Below are positions 32,241-40,567 of a DNA stretch of 64,000 nt, one piece after another. A program made the position numbers and the translations under genes. Each line of letters begins with the position of its first letter. Within the stretch, counting starts at the first letter, position 1. The DNA is from Paenibacillus_E qinlingensis_A (GTDB taxonomy: Bacteria > Bacillota > Bacilli > Paenibacillales > NBRC-103111). The notes under the pieces are model-generated. The model did no database searches. It saw nothing but the letters and a program-made list of their open reading frames with translations, and was not told the DNA's origin. The stretch spans positions 128,240 through 192,239 of the forward strand of contig NZ_JAVDSB010000012.1 in the NCBI RefSeq assembly GCF_031455095.1. Reading direction: 5' to 3'.

Positions 32241-32873
32241 CTGTTCACTCATTACCAACCGACCTCCCTTGAACAGTGGGTAGAAGCTTTATATACGCAA
32301 CTTGGCATTACATCACCAGCTCAACTCAATATGACGAATTTGGCTGCTATGCTGCATATTTGGGTTTATACGATGGATATGAACAGTATGGCTATTGAAA
32401 AAAATGGACTATTCAGCATCAATGTGGACCGTCGATTATCCGCCAAAGAACAGTGGGAGGACTTCCTGCATGAGCTTTGTCATGTGCTTCGCCACTCCGG
32501 CAACCAAATGGTTATGCCCGATCGCTATGTCGATTGGCAGGAGCAGGATGCCTCCTCATTTCAGCTTTACGCGGCTATTCCCATGTCCATGTTGAAGAAA
32601 TTGTCGCTGCCTGAGCAAAAAAGCGAAATGGTTGCCTTTCTGGCGGAAGAATTCCAGGTGACCTATCGACTTGCCAACGAGCGGGTCGAACAGATTCAGC
32701 GGCGGGTCCTTCAAGGGATTCTGGATTATGAATACCAGCAATTCACGCAAAGTCAAATAAACACGTACAATCCAGCCAACTGGTCCGATGCAACCCGCGC
32801 CATCATGAACAAGCTGGAACATTTAAAGCAAAAAGGGGGAATGGCCCATCGTCAAACTAGCCGTCTTTTATGA
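32241..32873 (+). CDS. ImmA/IrrE-family metalloprotease, probable anti-repressor
   Basis: I favour a CTG start at 32241 (210 residues): GAGGTG lies seven bases upstream and the product then begins (M)FTHYQPTSLEQWVEALY, as ImmA homologues do. The only in-frame ATG upstream (32172) is in a terminator stem. The zinc site HELCHVLRH (HExxH) is in the first half, after DFL, with a distal DASSFQLYAA helix. ImmA-type proteases cut their cognate Xre repressor on DNA damage or other signals, releasing the element. It stands directly downstream of the repressor. The alternative is an unrelated toxin-antitoxin-like pair, which the operators argue against. Confidence 0.8.
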   Translation: MFTHYQPTSLEQWVEALYTQLGITSPAQLNMTNLAAMLHIWVYTMDMNSMAIEKNGLFSINVDRRLSAKEQWEDFLHELCHVLRHSGNQMVMPDRYVDWQEQDASSFQLYAAIPMSMLKKLSLPEQKSEMVAFLAEEFQVTYRLANERVEQIQRRVLQGILDYEYQQFTQSQINTYNPANWSDATRAIMNKLEHLKQKGGMAHRQTSRLL

Positions 32874-33225
32874 CTTTCATGAAGAGCATATACAACCACT
32901 CATTATGGCGCTTCGGTTTCGGCCTAACGAACTTGATTTTAGTAAGTCCACCCTTTACATACCGATCAGTGCTCCTTTTCAACAACTGCATATCGAAGAA
33001 ATCCCCGAACTAGAAGCTGGCATCACTGTGCTGCTGGAGGACCTTGTTGTCAATCCTGCACGTCCTGCTTCTTTCGGCATCAGCCTCTCCCGCATGGAGC
33101 AACGACATACGATCTTACTCCAGAATCACCCTCAGATCCAACAATTATGGATTCGCATGACAGATATTGAAGAGGTACTGCAGATGGAGATCCGCTCCTT
33201 TTACAGCTGGTCAGCCAAAAAATAA
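32848..33225 (+). CDS. Small protein of the regulatory block, start unclear
   Basis: A reliable ATG lies at 32905 (106 residues: MALRFRPNELDFSKSTLYIP). Upstream, the frame stays open with a conserved-looking VKLAVFYDFHEEHIQPLI, back to 32848. There AGGGGG is placed before ATC-GTC, but no ATG, GTG or TTG is in frame. Either the ATG at 32905 is used, or initiation is non-standard, or ribosomes arrive from the overlapping protease frame. The protein is mixed alpha/beta with no known motif. It ends at a strong terminator at 33226-33275, closing the plus-strand regulatory operon. Confidence 0.55.
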   Translation: MVKLAVFYDFHEEHIQPLIMALRFRPNELDFSKSTLYIPISAPFQQLHIEEIPELEAGITVLLEDLVVNPARPASFGISLSRMEQRHTILLQNHPQIQQLWIRMTDIEEVLQMEIRSFYSWSAKK

Positions 33226-33276
33226 AAAACCATACATCCATTGAACGTAATGTTCAAAATGATGTATGGTTTTTGC
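33226..33276. terminator. Bidirectional terminator closing the tail element
   Basis: AAAACCATACATC and GATGTATGGTTTT enclose a nested TTGAAC/GTTCAA palindrome, with A- and T-runs at the two ends. It lies between the plus-strand regulatory operon and the minus-strand ppnP gene. Confidence 0.88.
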
Positions 33277-33300
33277 GGTTAAAAGCTTCGAGTTATTGGA

Positions 33301-33618
33301 TTACTCAGCAATATAAGAACAGATATAATCGCTCACTGTTTTCACTTCGAGCTTGAATTTGGTGTTCGCAGGCACAGTGAATTCACCTTGGCCGTTGATC
33401 GTAATCCACTCTGTGCTGCCTGGAAGCAAAACGTTCAGCTCACCAGCTTGGATTTCCATGATTTCTTTCGTGTCTGTTCCGAATTCGTATTCACCAGGAA
33501 GCAAGATGCCTAGTGTTTTCTTTGTGCCGTCTGCGAATTGTACAGTGCGGCTTGTTACTTTTCCATCGAAATAAACATTGGCTTTCGTAAGTACAGTTAC
33601 ATTTTCAAAGCTAGACAT
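33301..33618 (-). CDS. ppnP: Pyrimidine/purine nucleoside phosphorylase (PpnP, DUF1255)
   Basis: The protein has 105 residues from the ATG at 33618, behind GAGGGGGAAC. It is a single cupin fold with the hallmark start MSSFENVTVLTKANVYFDGK then VTSRTVQFADGTKKTLGILL, PGEYEFGTDTKEIMEI and GEFTVPANTKFKLEV. Family members phosphorolyse several nucleosides to base and ribose 1-phosphate. Length and motifs fit the family throughout. It lies just downstream of tkt, with about 80 bases between them, and may share its transcript; a link through pentose phosphates is plausible but inferred. Confidence 0.93.
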   Translation of the reverse strand: MSSFENVTVLTKANVYFDGKVTSRTVQFADGTKKTLGILLPGEYEFGTDTKEIMEIQAGELNVLLPGSTEWITINGQGEFTVPANTKFKLEVKTVSDYICSYIAE

Positions 33619-33696
33619 AATTAAAAGTTCCCCCTCTAAAATGGATATAAATAAATGCAAGCCGAGGCCTAGACGAACTAAGCCCCAGCTAATGAA

Positions 33697-35718
33697 TTAA
33701 CCCAACAATGCTTTCACGCGTGCTGCTACGTTCTCAGGTGAGAATCCGTATTCTCTAAGAACCGTATCCCCTGGTGCGGATGCTCCAAAAGTGGAAATTC
33801 CAAGGATGGAACCCTCGTCACCTGTGTAACGCTCCCAGCCGAGTGGGTATGCCATCTCAACAGCAAGACGCTTCTTCACGCCTGGAAGGATAACGGAATC
33901 TTTGTATTCTTTGGATTGTTTTTCGAACAATTCCAAGCTTGGTAGGCTGACAACGCGAACGTTGATGCCTTCAGCTTGCAGCAATTTTTGCGCCGCGACA
34001 GCTAATTGTACTTCGGAACCTGTTGCTAGGATTTGTGCATCTGGTTGACCGTTTGCTGCGTCGGATACCACGTATCCGCCTTTGCGAAGGTTCTCTTTTG
34101 CTCCTGCAACGGTACCAGGAAGGATCGGCAAGTTTTGACGAGTCAACACAAGCGCGACTGGACCTTTGGATTCGGAAATCGCATAGCGCCAAGCTTCGGA
34201 TGTCTCGTTACCGTCAGCAGGACGAATGACCGTGATGCCTGGGATCACACGAAGTGCCGGCAATTGCTCGATCGGCTCATGCGTCGGTCCATCTTCACCA
34301 ACAGCGATACTATCATGTGTTAACACATAGATCACTGGCAATTGCATCAAAGCTGCAAGACGGATGGATGCGCGCAAGTAGTCGGAGAATACGAAGAAAG
34401 TTGCTCCGTATACTTTTACCCCACCGTGAAGAGCCATACCGTTCATTGCTGTACCCATACCGAACTCACGAACACCGAACCATACGTTGCGTCCAGCATA
34501 GTTGCTAGCGCTGTAGTTGGATTCGCCTTTGATCATTGTGTTATTGGAGCTCGCTAGATCCGCAGAGCCACCAATTAATTGTGGCAATTTGCCTGCAACG
34601 GCATTGATTGCATTACCAGAAGCAACACGCGTAGCCATAGGCTTGTCTTCTGTCGTGTATGTAGGAAGATCAGCATCCCAACCAGCTGGAAGCTCACCAT
34701 TCACAGCAGCGCTGAATTGCTTGCCAAGCTCTGGGTAAGCTTTGATGTACTCGTTCAAAAGGTTGCTCCAAGCTTCTTCAGCTGCAGTACCTTCTTTTTG
34801 AATTTCCGCATAGTGTGCGCGAACTTCGTCCGGAACATAGAAATCCGGCTCTTCCGGCCAGCCGTATGCTTGTTTCGTTAATTTTACTTCGTCGCCGCCA
34901 AGTGGGGATCCGTGAGGTCCAACGTGACCACCTTTACCGCCTTTGTTCGGGGAACCGAAACCGATTGTCGTTTTCACTTCAATCAACGTAGGACGAGTTG
35001 TATCAGCTTTCGCTTCAGCAATCGCCTTGGAGATCGCAGCAAGGTCATTCTGTTCTTCAACGCGAATAACTTGCCAGCCGTAAGCTTCGAAACGTGCTTG
35101 CACGTTTTCAGAGAACGCCATATTCAATTCGCCATCAAGCGAAATATCGTTGGAATCATACATCATGATCAATTTGCCCAATTTCAAATGAGCTGCAAGG
35201 GAAACGGCTTCAGAGGAAACGCCCTCCATCATATCGCCATCGCCGCAAATTGCGTACGTGTAGTGATCGATCACTGGGAAGTTTTCTTTGTTGTACGTTT
35301 CTCTCAAGTGAGCTTCAGCCATCGCCATACCGACAGCCATACCAACGCCTTGTCCAAGTGGACCTGTCGTTGCATCAACACCTGCCGTGTGACCGTACTC
35401 TGGGTGACCAGGCGTTTTGCTTCCCCATTGGCGGAAGTTCTTGATTTCTTCCATTGGCAGATCATATCCGCACAAGTGAAGCAAGCTGTATAGAAGCATG
35501 GAACCGTGTCCAGCAGATAGAACGAAACGGTCACGGTTGACCCATTTAGGATTCGAAGGATTGTGTTTCATATGCTGTTTCCACAGCACGTAAGCCATTG
35601 GAGCAGCTCCCATAACCATACCTGGGTGGCCGGATTTTGCTTTCTCAACCGCGTCGATACCGAGTGTACGGATCGTGTCCACGGCTAATTGTTCAATTGT
35701 TTTCGTTGATGCAGTCAT
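33697..35718 (-). CDS. tkt: Transketolase
   Basis: The protein has 673 residues from the ATG at 35718 (MTASTKTIEQLAVDTIRTLG), behind GGAGGGAA; the frame is open 37 codons further but that part lacks family residues. The thiamine diphosphate motif is GDGDMMEGVSSEA with NDISLDG following; other signatures are KSGHPGMVMGAAPMAYVLW, GPLGQGVGMAVG, THDSIAVGEDGPTHEP and VIRPADGNETSEAWR. It exchanges two-carbon units in the non-oxidative pentose phosphate pathway. All catalytic histidines appear intact. It is a single housekeeping gene in front of ppnP. Confidence 0.97.
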   Translation of the reverse strand: MTASTKTIEQLAVDTIRTLGIDAVEKAKSGHPGMVMGAAPMAYVLWKQHMKHNPSNPKWVNRDRFVLSAGHGSMLLYSLLHLCGYDLPMEEIKNFRQWGSKTPGHPEYGHTAGVDATTGPLGQGVGMAVGMAMAEAHLRETYNKENFPVIDHYTYAICGDGDMMEGVSSEAVSLAAHLKLGKLIMMYDSNDISLDGELNMAFSENVQARFEAYGWQVIRVEEQNDLAAISKAIAEAKADTTRPTLIEVKTTIGFGSPNKGGKGGHVGPHGSPLGGDEVKLTKQAYGWPEEPDFYVPDEVRAHYAEIQKEGTAAEEAWSNLLNEYIKAYPELGKQFSAAVNGELPAGWDADLPTYTTEDKPMATRVASGNAINAVAGKLPQLIGGSADLASSNNTMIKGESNYSASNYAGRNVWFGVREFGMGTAMNGMALHGGVKVYGATFFVFSDYLRASIRLAALMQLPVIYVLTHDSIAVGEDGPTHEPIEQLPALRVIPGITVIRPADGNETSEAWRYAISESKGPVALVLTRQNLPILPGTVAGAKENLRKGGYVVSDAANGQPDAQILATGSEVQLAVAAQKLLQAEGINVRVVSLPSLELFEKQSKEYKDSVILPGVKKRLAVEMAYPLGWERYTGDEGSILGISTFGASAPGDTVLREYGFSPENVAARVKALLG

Positions 35719-35867
35719 TCGAAGATTCCCTCCATATGTTTCTGTATTTTCATCAATCACTAACTTGTACATACAAGTGACATTTGTCGCTTGCATTATT
35801 GTACCATTTGCTTTAAGGCATTGCCACAATAACTGATTAAAACGCTTAGAGTTTTAATCTATATCTA

Positions 35868-35902
35868 AATAGGCTGTACCCATAAACAGGTACAACCTAG
35901 CT
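35868..35902 (-). terminator. Terminator of purU
   Basis: GGTTGTACC and GGTACAGCC pair around TGTTTATG on the minus strand and TATTTAGAT follows. It begins directly after the purU stop. Confidence 0.65.
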
Positions 35903-35903
35903 T

Positions 35904-36803
35904 TTAGTTAAAAACAACCGTCTTATTATTGTGAACGATAATACGATCTTCCACATGCCACGCTACCGCGCGTGCCAATACGATACGCTCAATATGACGG
36001 CCGATTCTTTTCAAATCCTCGACATTATCGCGGTGACTCACGCGTTGAACGTCCTGTTCAATAATCGGTCCAGCGTCTAGCTCGTCCGTCACATAATGCG
36101 CTGTCGCACCAATAATCTTCACGCCGCGGTTATGCGCTTGTGCATAAGGCTTACCGCCTACAAAAGCAGGTAAGAAGGAGTGATGAATATTGATGATGCG
36201 ATTTGCGTAATTTTGAATAAATGAAGGGGAAACAATCTGCATATAGCGAGCAAGCACAATCGCATCGACACCATCGCCGATGACTTCAAGTTGACGCTGT
36301 TCAGCCTCTGCTTTCGTAGCCGCGGTAACCGGAATATGGTGAAACGGGATTCCGAAAGGCTCTACAAGTGATCGCATATCATTGTGGTTGCTGATCACCA
36401 TGGCGATGTCCGCGTTCAGATCGCCTGCACGCCAATGCCATAACAATTCGAGCAAAGCATGGTCTTCCTTCGAGACGAAAATCGCAATCCGTTTCTTCTG
36501 GCTAGCTAGCGACAGACTCCAGTCCATCTTGAATTTGTCAGCAACAACTGAGAAATCAGCTCTTAACTTCTCCACACGAGTTGCCAACTCTGTTAAATCG
36601 AACTCAATCCGGATGAAAAACATGCCGCCTTCTGGATCCATCGTGTACTGATCCGATTGCACAATATTTGCCCCATATTCAAATAGAAATTGTGATACGG
36701 CTGCTACAATACCTGGCTGATCCGGGCAAGAAATAAGCATTCTTGCTCTATTCATCAATTCGCTCTCCCGGCGATTTGAGCTATTCGTGGTTCCCGCTTC
36801 CAT
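35904..36803 (-). CDS. purU: Formyltetrahydrofolate deformylase
   Basis: The protein has 299 residues from the ATG at 36803, behind AGGGGG; a second in-frame start 16 codons on (MNRARMLISCPDQPG) also has GGGAG and is possible. The N-terminal ACT domain (about 20-95) contains ARMLISCPDQPGIVAAVSQF. The formyltransferase-type catalytic domain (about 105-290) has ISNHNDMRSLVEPFGIPFHH, then NIHHSFLPAFVGGKPYAQAH and GATAHYVTDELDAGPII with the His/Asp catalytic set. It hydrolyses 10-formyltetrahydrofolate to formate and tetrahydrofolate, balancing one-carbon pools and feeding PurT where present. Confidence 0.95.
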   Translation of the reverse strand: MEAGTTNSSNRRESELMNRARMLISCPDQPGIVAAVSQFLFEYGANIVQSDQYTMDPEGGMFFIRIEFDLTELATRVEKLRADFSVVADKFKMDWSLSLASQKKRIAIFVSKEDHALLELLWHWRAGDLNADIAMVISNHNDMRSLVEPFGIPFHHIPVTAATKAEAEQRQLEVIGDGVDAIVLARYMQIVSPSFIQNYANRIINIHHSFLPAFVGGKPYAQAHNRGVKIIGATAHYVTDELDAGPIIEQDVQRVSHRDNVEDLKRIGRHIERIVLARAVAWHVEDRIIVHNNKTVVFN

Positions 36804-36837
36804 TTGTATCCCCCTAGCGATATCTGTCTCTGTAAGC

Positions 36838-37965
36838 TTAGGCTTTCTTCAAAATGTCATTTCCAGCAAGCCAGACAATCAATCGTTGATTAATTTGTTC
36901 TTCACTAAGATCAGCGAAAAGGCGTTCCTCATGAAGAATATCATATAAACGCTCCAATGGCTCGCGTCCATCTGCTTTCTTCGCTTTTGCATCATTTTTA
37001 AGCAGTTCCCAAGTTTTAATTACGAAATCGCGGTAGTGAATATCTTTTTTGTTCATCAAAAAGTCAATTCGCTCCACTTGATCCAGGAACTCGCCGCCAA
37101 AACGACCAGTTAAGTTACCGGAAAGCAACGCAATTTCCGCTTCATACATCGGACGCTGTGTTTTGTCTTCTTTTCCGATCCAAGGCGTTTCAAGAATCAT
37201 CGGCAAATGCTGCAGCTTCTCATGGTTCGCAATGTTGTTCATCGCTTCGAAACCAATCCAACCTGAGCCTAACGGTGCGTGACGATCCTTGCTTGCGCCG
37301 CGTGGATTTTTACTATCGTTCAAGTGAATAACGCCTAATTTCTCCAGCCCAATCGTGCGATCGAAATGGTGCAGCACACCGTCCAAATCATTCACGATAT
37401 CATAGCCAGCATCATGAATATGGCAAGTGTCCATACAAACGGTCAGTTTGTTATTGAACTCTACACGTTCCATGATTTCTGCGATTTCTTCAAAGCTGCG
37501 ACCAATTTCGGTCCCTTTGCCGGCCATCGTTTCCAAAGCAATGTTAACGTTCGTATCTTTAACACCAGCAAGTACTTCGTTCAAGCCATCAGCAATTCTA
37601 GCGATCCCATAGTCCGCATCCTTGTCCGTATAAGCACCAGGGTGAAGCACGATATTGCTAACGCCAATGTAATCCGTCCGGCGGATTTCTTCTTGAAGGA
37701 AACGTACGGCAAGCTCGAACGTATCTTCCTTATAAGAACCCAAGTTGATAATGTAAGGGGCATGAACGACGATTTCATTCATCGCATGCTTGTCCATCAC
37801 AGCTTTGCCTTCTTCAATATACTGTTCTTCAATCGGTTTGCGGCGCGTATTTTGCGGTGCGCCCGTGTATATCATAAACGTGGATGATCCGTATGAAACG
37901 GCTTCTTCAGCTGCATTTAACAAGCCTTTATCTGAGAACGAAACGTGTGATCCAATTTTCGGCAT
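36838..37965 (-). CDS. nfo: Deoxyribonuclease IV (endonuclease IV) with C-terminal extension
   Basis: This 375-residue AP endonuclease begins MPKIGSHVSFSDKGLLNAAE. The zinc ligands are visible in VHAPYIINLGS, IVLHPGAY, ALETMAGKGTEIG, MDTCHIHDAGYD, IHLNDSKN, DRHAPLGSGWIG and ILETPW. It incises DNA 5' of abasic sites in base excision repair. Ordinary Nfo proteins have about 280-300 residues; here about 80 extra follow (from HYRDFVIKTWELLKNDAKAK to the end), with a helical DLSEEQINQRLIVWLAGNDIL segment. No known domain is recognised in that tail. Single gene, divergent from the DUF2621 gene. Confidence 0.94.
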   Translation of the reverse strand: MPKIGSHVSFSDKGLLNAAEEAVSYGSSTFMIYTGAPQNTRRKPIEEQYIEEGKAVMDKHAMNEIVVHAPYIINLGSYKEDTFELAVRFLQEEIRRTDYIGVSNIVLHPGAYTDKDADYGIARIADGLNEVLAGVKDTNVNIALETMAGKGTEIGRSFEEIAEIMERVEFNNKLTVCMDTCHIHDAGYDIVNDLDGVLHHFDRTIGLEKLGVIHLNDSKNPRGASKDRHAPLGSGWIGFEAMNNIANHEKLQHLPMILETPWIGKEDKTQRPMYEAEIALLSGNLTGRFGGEFLDQVERIDFLMNKKDIHYRDFVIKTWELLKNDAKAKKADGREPLERLYDILHEERLFADLSEEQINQRLIVWLAGNDILKKA

Positions 37966-38088
37966 AATTCATAACTCCTTTATTAGTGGCTGCTACCCTC
38001 CTATTTTACTCGTATTGTCGCAAGAAATCTAGAAATAAGGTATAATTCTTACTATCTATTTGAAGCAAATGAGTGAGGTGACAAATAA

Positions 38089-38517
38089 ATGGCAAATGAT
38101 TATTTCATGTGGTTCATTATTTTTTGGGTATGCGTGCTGCTTGCCTTCATGTCCATCGGCGGATACTTCATGTTTCGCAAGTTTATTAAGGTACTACCCA
38201 AAGAGGATGGCAAATCCAAACTCGATTGGCAAAATCATTACGTGGACAGCTCACGGCATCTCTGGACGTCGGATTCCAAAGCATTTCTCGACCAATTGGT
38301 TTCACCTGTACCAACGGCCTTCCGTGATATTGCCAAGCATTCCATTGCCGCGCGTATCGGACAAGTCGCTTTAGAGGCTAACGCGGAGGAAGTTACAAGG
38401 GATCACTGTATCGAGGGGTACATACTGGCGACGCCTAAGCGGGATTATCGGAGTTTGACGAGCTTTTTGGAGAAGCAAGAGATTGATTATAGTGCGTTTA
38501 AGCATTTGTTGGTTTAA
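38089..38517 (+). CDS. DUF2621 family membrane protein (YneK-like)
   Basis: The 142-residue protein has one N-terminal transmembrane helix (about 7-28: MWFIIFWVCVLLAFMSIGGY). A soluble domain follows with DWQNHYVDSSRHLW, FLDQLVSPVPTAFRDIAKHS, IAARIGQVALE and GYILATPKRDYRSL. It corresponds to Bacillus YneK, the DUF2621 prototype. The function is unknown; distribution is restricted to Bacillales. GAGTGAGGTGAC precedes the ATG. The gene ends at a strong terminator. Confidence 0.85.
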   Translation: MANDYFMWFIIFWVCVLLAFMSIGGYFMFRKFIKVLPKEDGKSKLDWQNHYVDSSRHLWTSDSKAFLDQLVSPVPTAFRDIAKHSIAARIGQVALEANAEEVTRDHCIEGYILATPKRDYRSLTSFLEKQEIDYSAFKHLLV

Positions 38518-38542
38518 AAAAATTTGTATACTCCATTCATGC

Positions 38543-38584
38543 ATAAAATACACCCCTCACTGCTTAAGTGAGGGGTGTATTTTG
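38543..38584 (+). terminator. Terminator of the DUF2621 gene
   Basis: AAAATACACCCCTCACT and AGTGAGGGGTGTATTTT form a 16-pair stem around GCTTA, one of the strongest hairpins in the window. Confidence 0.92.
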
Positions 38585-38636
38585 ATATAAAGCTAGATAA
38601 GTGTCTGATTAATTCTCACTCTATCTCACCAATTGA

Positions 38637-38867
38637 CTAATTAAAAATATAGGAAGAATCCCCAATATAGTTTGAATCGAATTGTATTTTTTTAGAATTC
38701 ATAAGAATTCTAATGTCCATTTCTGTCGCTTCTAAACATGTGCAATTTTTACAATGAGATAACGGAATATTCGTTTTATAGAAACCAGTCTTAAAAATTA
38801 TATGTGCTTCTTTTCTTAATATTAATGAATTGCACTCTAAACAATACACCACGTTTGATTCATTCAT
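38637..38867 (-). CDS. Small cysteine-rich protein, zinc-ribbon-like
   Basis: The protein has 76 residues from the ATG at 38867, with GGGAG upstream. Two CxxC knuckles, YCLECNSL (about 8-15) and HCKNCTCL (about 38-45), suggest one bound zinc. The remainder is mixed, ending SYIFN. No family is recognised. It is AT-rich like the polysaccharide region to its right and lies at the junction between backbone and that region. It is divergent from the membrane-anchored beta-helix gene, so the two may share a control region. Confidence 0.55.
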   Translation of the reverse strand: MNESNVVYCLECNSLILRKEAHIIFKTGFYKTNIPLSHCKNCTCLEATEMDIRILMNSKKIQFDSNYIGDSSYIFN

Positions 38868-39020
38868 CTTTATTTCAACTCCCTTGATAGTTCTAACGTT
38901 GCAAAAAGCTACGATTTGTATATAATTATATTGTACGATACATTTCGTATCCAATCAAGTTCTTTTCCTATTATTACTATTGAAACTCATATTTCATTAA
39001 TCGAGAGGATGAGATTTTTT

Positions 39021-40400
39021 GTGTTGTTCAAATTAAAATACAAGTACTTAGGATACTTATTATTAATTGGGATATTATTTCTTGTTCTTCTATTAATCTA
39101 TAAACATTATCACACCATACCTACCCTAATTAATGTTAAAGATTTTGGTGCCAAAGGAGACGGAGTTAGTGATGATACACGTTCTATTCAGAGCGCGCTA
39201 AATACCGGGACAAAAAAGAAATTAAATATCTATTTCCCTACTGGTACATACATCGTCAATTCAAATGAATCTTTAATACTAAAATCCAATACTAGTATCA
39301 TAGGTGATGGAGAAGGATCAGTAATTAAGGCTGACAACTCCAAATTTGGATGGAGCTTATTTCATATAGAAGGTACAAATATACAAATTAATCAAATGAA
39401 ATTTGATGGTAATCATGCAGTTAACCGTGTATTGGTCGTTCAACCCGGAAGCTCACTAGTTCAAATTTCTAATAGCCATGTTAGCAATGCTTCTCAAAGT
39501 ACGGAGAAAACATCTGATTTTTATTCTTCAATTGTTTCTGGAATCGTTATTTATGGGAATACAGATTCAATTGTCATAGATCAAACTGAAATTCAAAATA
39601 TCGTTTCTATTCATCCAGTAAATGGAAGTTTAATTGCTAGAGGAATATACGTAACTACAACTTCAGGTACACTTGAAAAATCCACTACAAACCTTAGCAT
39701 TCAAAACTCAAAAATTCATGATATTGGTCCTGCAGATGACGGCGATGGCATTTACTACGAAGACCCACTTCTCGATAAAAATATTATTCAAAATACGAAT
39801 AGTTCCATTACCAATAATACGTTCTATAACTGTGCAAAAAGAGCTATTAAACTATATGCAAATGGAATCACTGTTTCTGGTAATCATATTACTAATGATT
39901 ATTTAAATAACAACTATTATCAAGGCAAAGACAAAGGTAAATTAGCTCCGGATATGTATGCAGGCATAAGTGTTTATGGGAATAATATAAAAATATCAGA
40001 TAATATTATACAAGGGAGAGGTAGTTTTTATTCTGGGATTGAGATCACTTCTTCTAACACCGTAAAAAATGTAGATGTGAGTAAAAATACGATAAAGATG
40101 GGAGCAGAGAGTAATAAGAAAGGAACCACTTCCATTCGAGTCGGTGATATTGAAGATTTCTCAATTACTTCCAATATTATAGAAAATGGCGAACGCGGTA
40201 TTTGGAATTGGCAAAACGCAACGCGAGGTACGATCACTGGAAATACAATCCATATGCCAGAGGGAGGTGGCATTGATCTTACAACTTACTTACCTAATTA
40301 TAGCCAAAACAATATTCATTGTTTAAATAATATAATTACTGCGAAAAACTTTAACATTCTCGCACCCGAAGGGAATCTATCTATATATTTAAATAGCTAG
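39021..40400 (+). CDS. Membrane-anchored right-handed beta-helix protein (pectate-lyase-like), paralogue 1
   Basis: The start is uncertain. GTG 39021 (459 residues) has GGATGAG seven bases upstream; ATG 39009 overlaps that site. One transmembrane helix (about 12-30: GYLLLIGILFLVLLLIY) is followed by the Pectate_lyase_3 opening INVKDFGAKGDGVSDDTRSIQ and repeated beta-helix rungs of the type SITNNTF, ITVSGNHI, ISDNIIQG. The block DDGDGIYY...KRAIKLYANGIT...MYAGISVYGNNI is nearly the same in the paralogue at 62426. Such proteins bind or cleave acidic polysaccharide. With the adjacent locus, a role in trimming or modifying the surface polymer is inferred. Confidence 0.78.
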   Translation: MLFKLKYKYLGYLLLIGILFLVLLLIYKHYHTIPTLINVKDFGAKGDGVSDDTRSIQSALNTGTKKKLNIYFPTGTYIVNSNESLILKSNTSIIGDGEGSVIKADNSKFGWSLFHIEGTNIQINQMKFDGNHAVNRVLVVQPGSSLVQISNSHVSNASQSTEKTSDFYSSIVSGIVIYGNTDSIVIDQTEIQNIVSIHPVNGSLIARGIYVTTTSGTLEKSTTNLSIQNSKIHDIGPADDGDGIYYEDPLLDKNIIQNTNSSITNNTFYNCAKRAIKLYANGITVSGNHITNDYLNNNYYQGKDKGKLAPDMYAGISVYGNNIKISDNIIQGRGSFYSGIEITSSNTVKNVDVSKNTIKMGAESNKKGTTSIRVGDIEDFSITSNIIENGERGIWNWQNATRGTITGNTIHMPEGGGIDLTTYLPNYSQNNIHCLNNIITAKNFNILAPEGNLSIYLNS

Positions 40401-40425
40401 TGATATCAGGAGAAAGCCCCATAAG

Positions 40426-40470
40426 TAAAGCCCGTTCACTCTAGAAGTAGTGAATAGGGCTTATTTTTGT
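40426..40470 (+). terminator. Terminator between beta-helix genes
   Basis: AAGCCCGTTCACT and AGTGAATAGGGCTT pair around CTAGAAGT and are followed by ATTTTTG. Confidence 0.82.
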
Positions 40471-40567
40471 CTTTATACGATTAGGGTCTAGTTCAAACTC
40501 ATCAGAAGTACATATGATGGTGTGTATGACTAATTACCCATATTTTATTATGAATGGAGGAGAACAC

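Larger units (their letters stand above)
16686..33225. mobile_element. Headless contractile phage-tail element (tailocin-like)
   Basis: The minus-strand order is ArpU-like activator, small open frame, tail completion-like protein, small protein, sheath, tube, frameshifted chaperone, tape measure, LysM protein, XkdQ, XkdR, XkdS, XkdT (gpJ-like baseplate), XkdU, tail fibre, holin and lysin. This is the order of the tail half of PBSX and of R-type diffocins. Xre, an ImmA-like protease and one unknown protein are divergent on the plus strand. Terminase, portal, capsid, protease, integrase and recombination genes are missing, and no att repeats are visible at the borders. A domesticated bacteriocin is therefore more likely than a mobile prophage. 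Confidence 0.85.

Noticed and set aside
31749..32873. Stand-alone toxin-antitoxin pair
   Set aside because: The Xre plus HExxH protease pair matches ImmR/ImmA, and the matching operators lie at the activator promoter of the tail operon.
16600..33300. Intact inducible prophage with att sites
   Set aside because: No integrase, excisionase, terminase, portal or capsid genes, and no direct repeat seen at the borders.
34033..35493. Plus-strand frames opposite transketolase
   Set aside because: They are shadows of a conserved housekeeping gene, without ribosome sites or recognisable domains.
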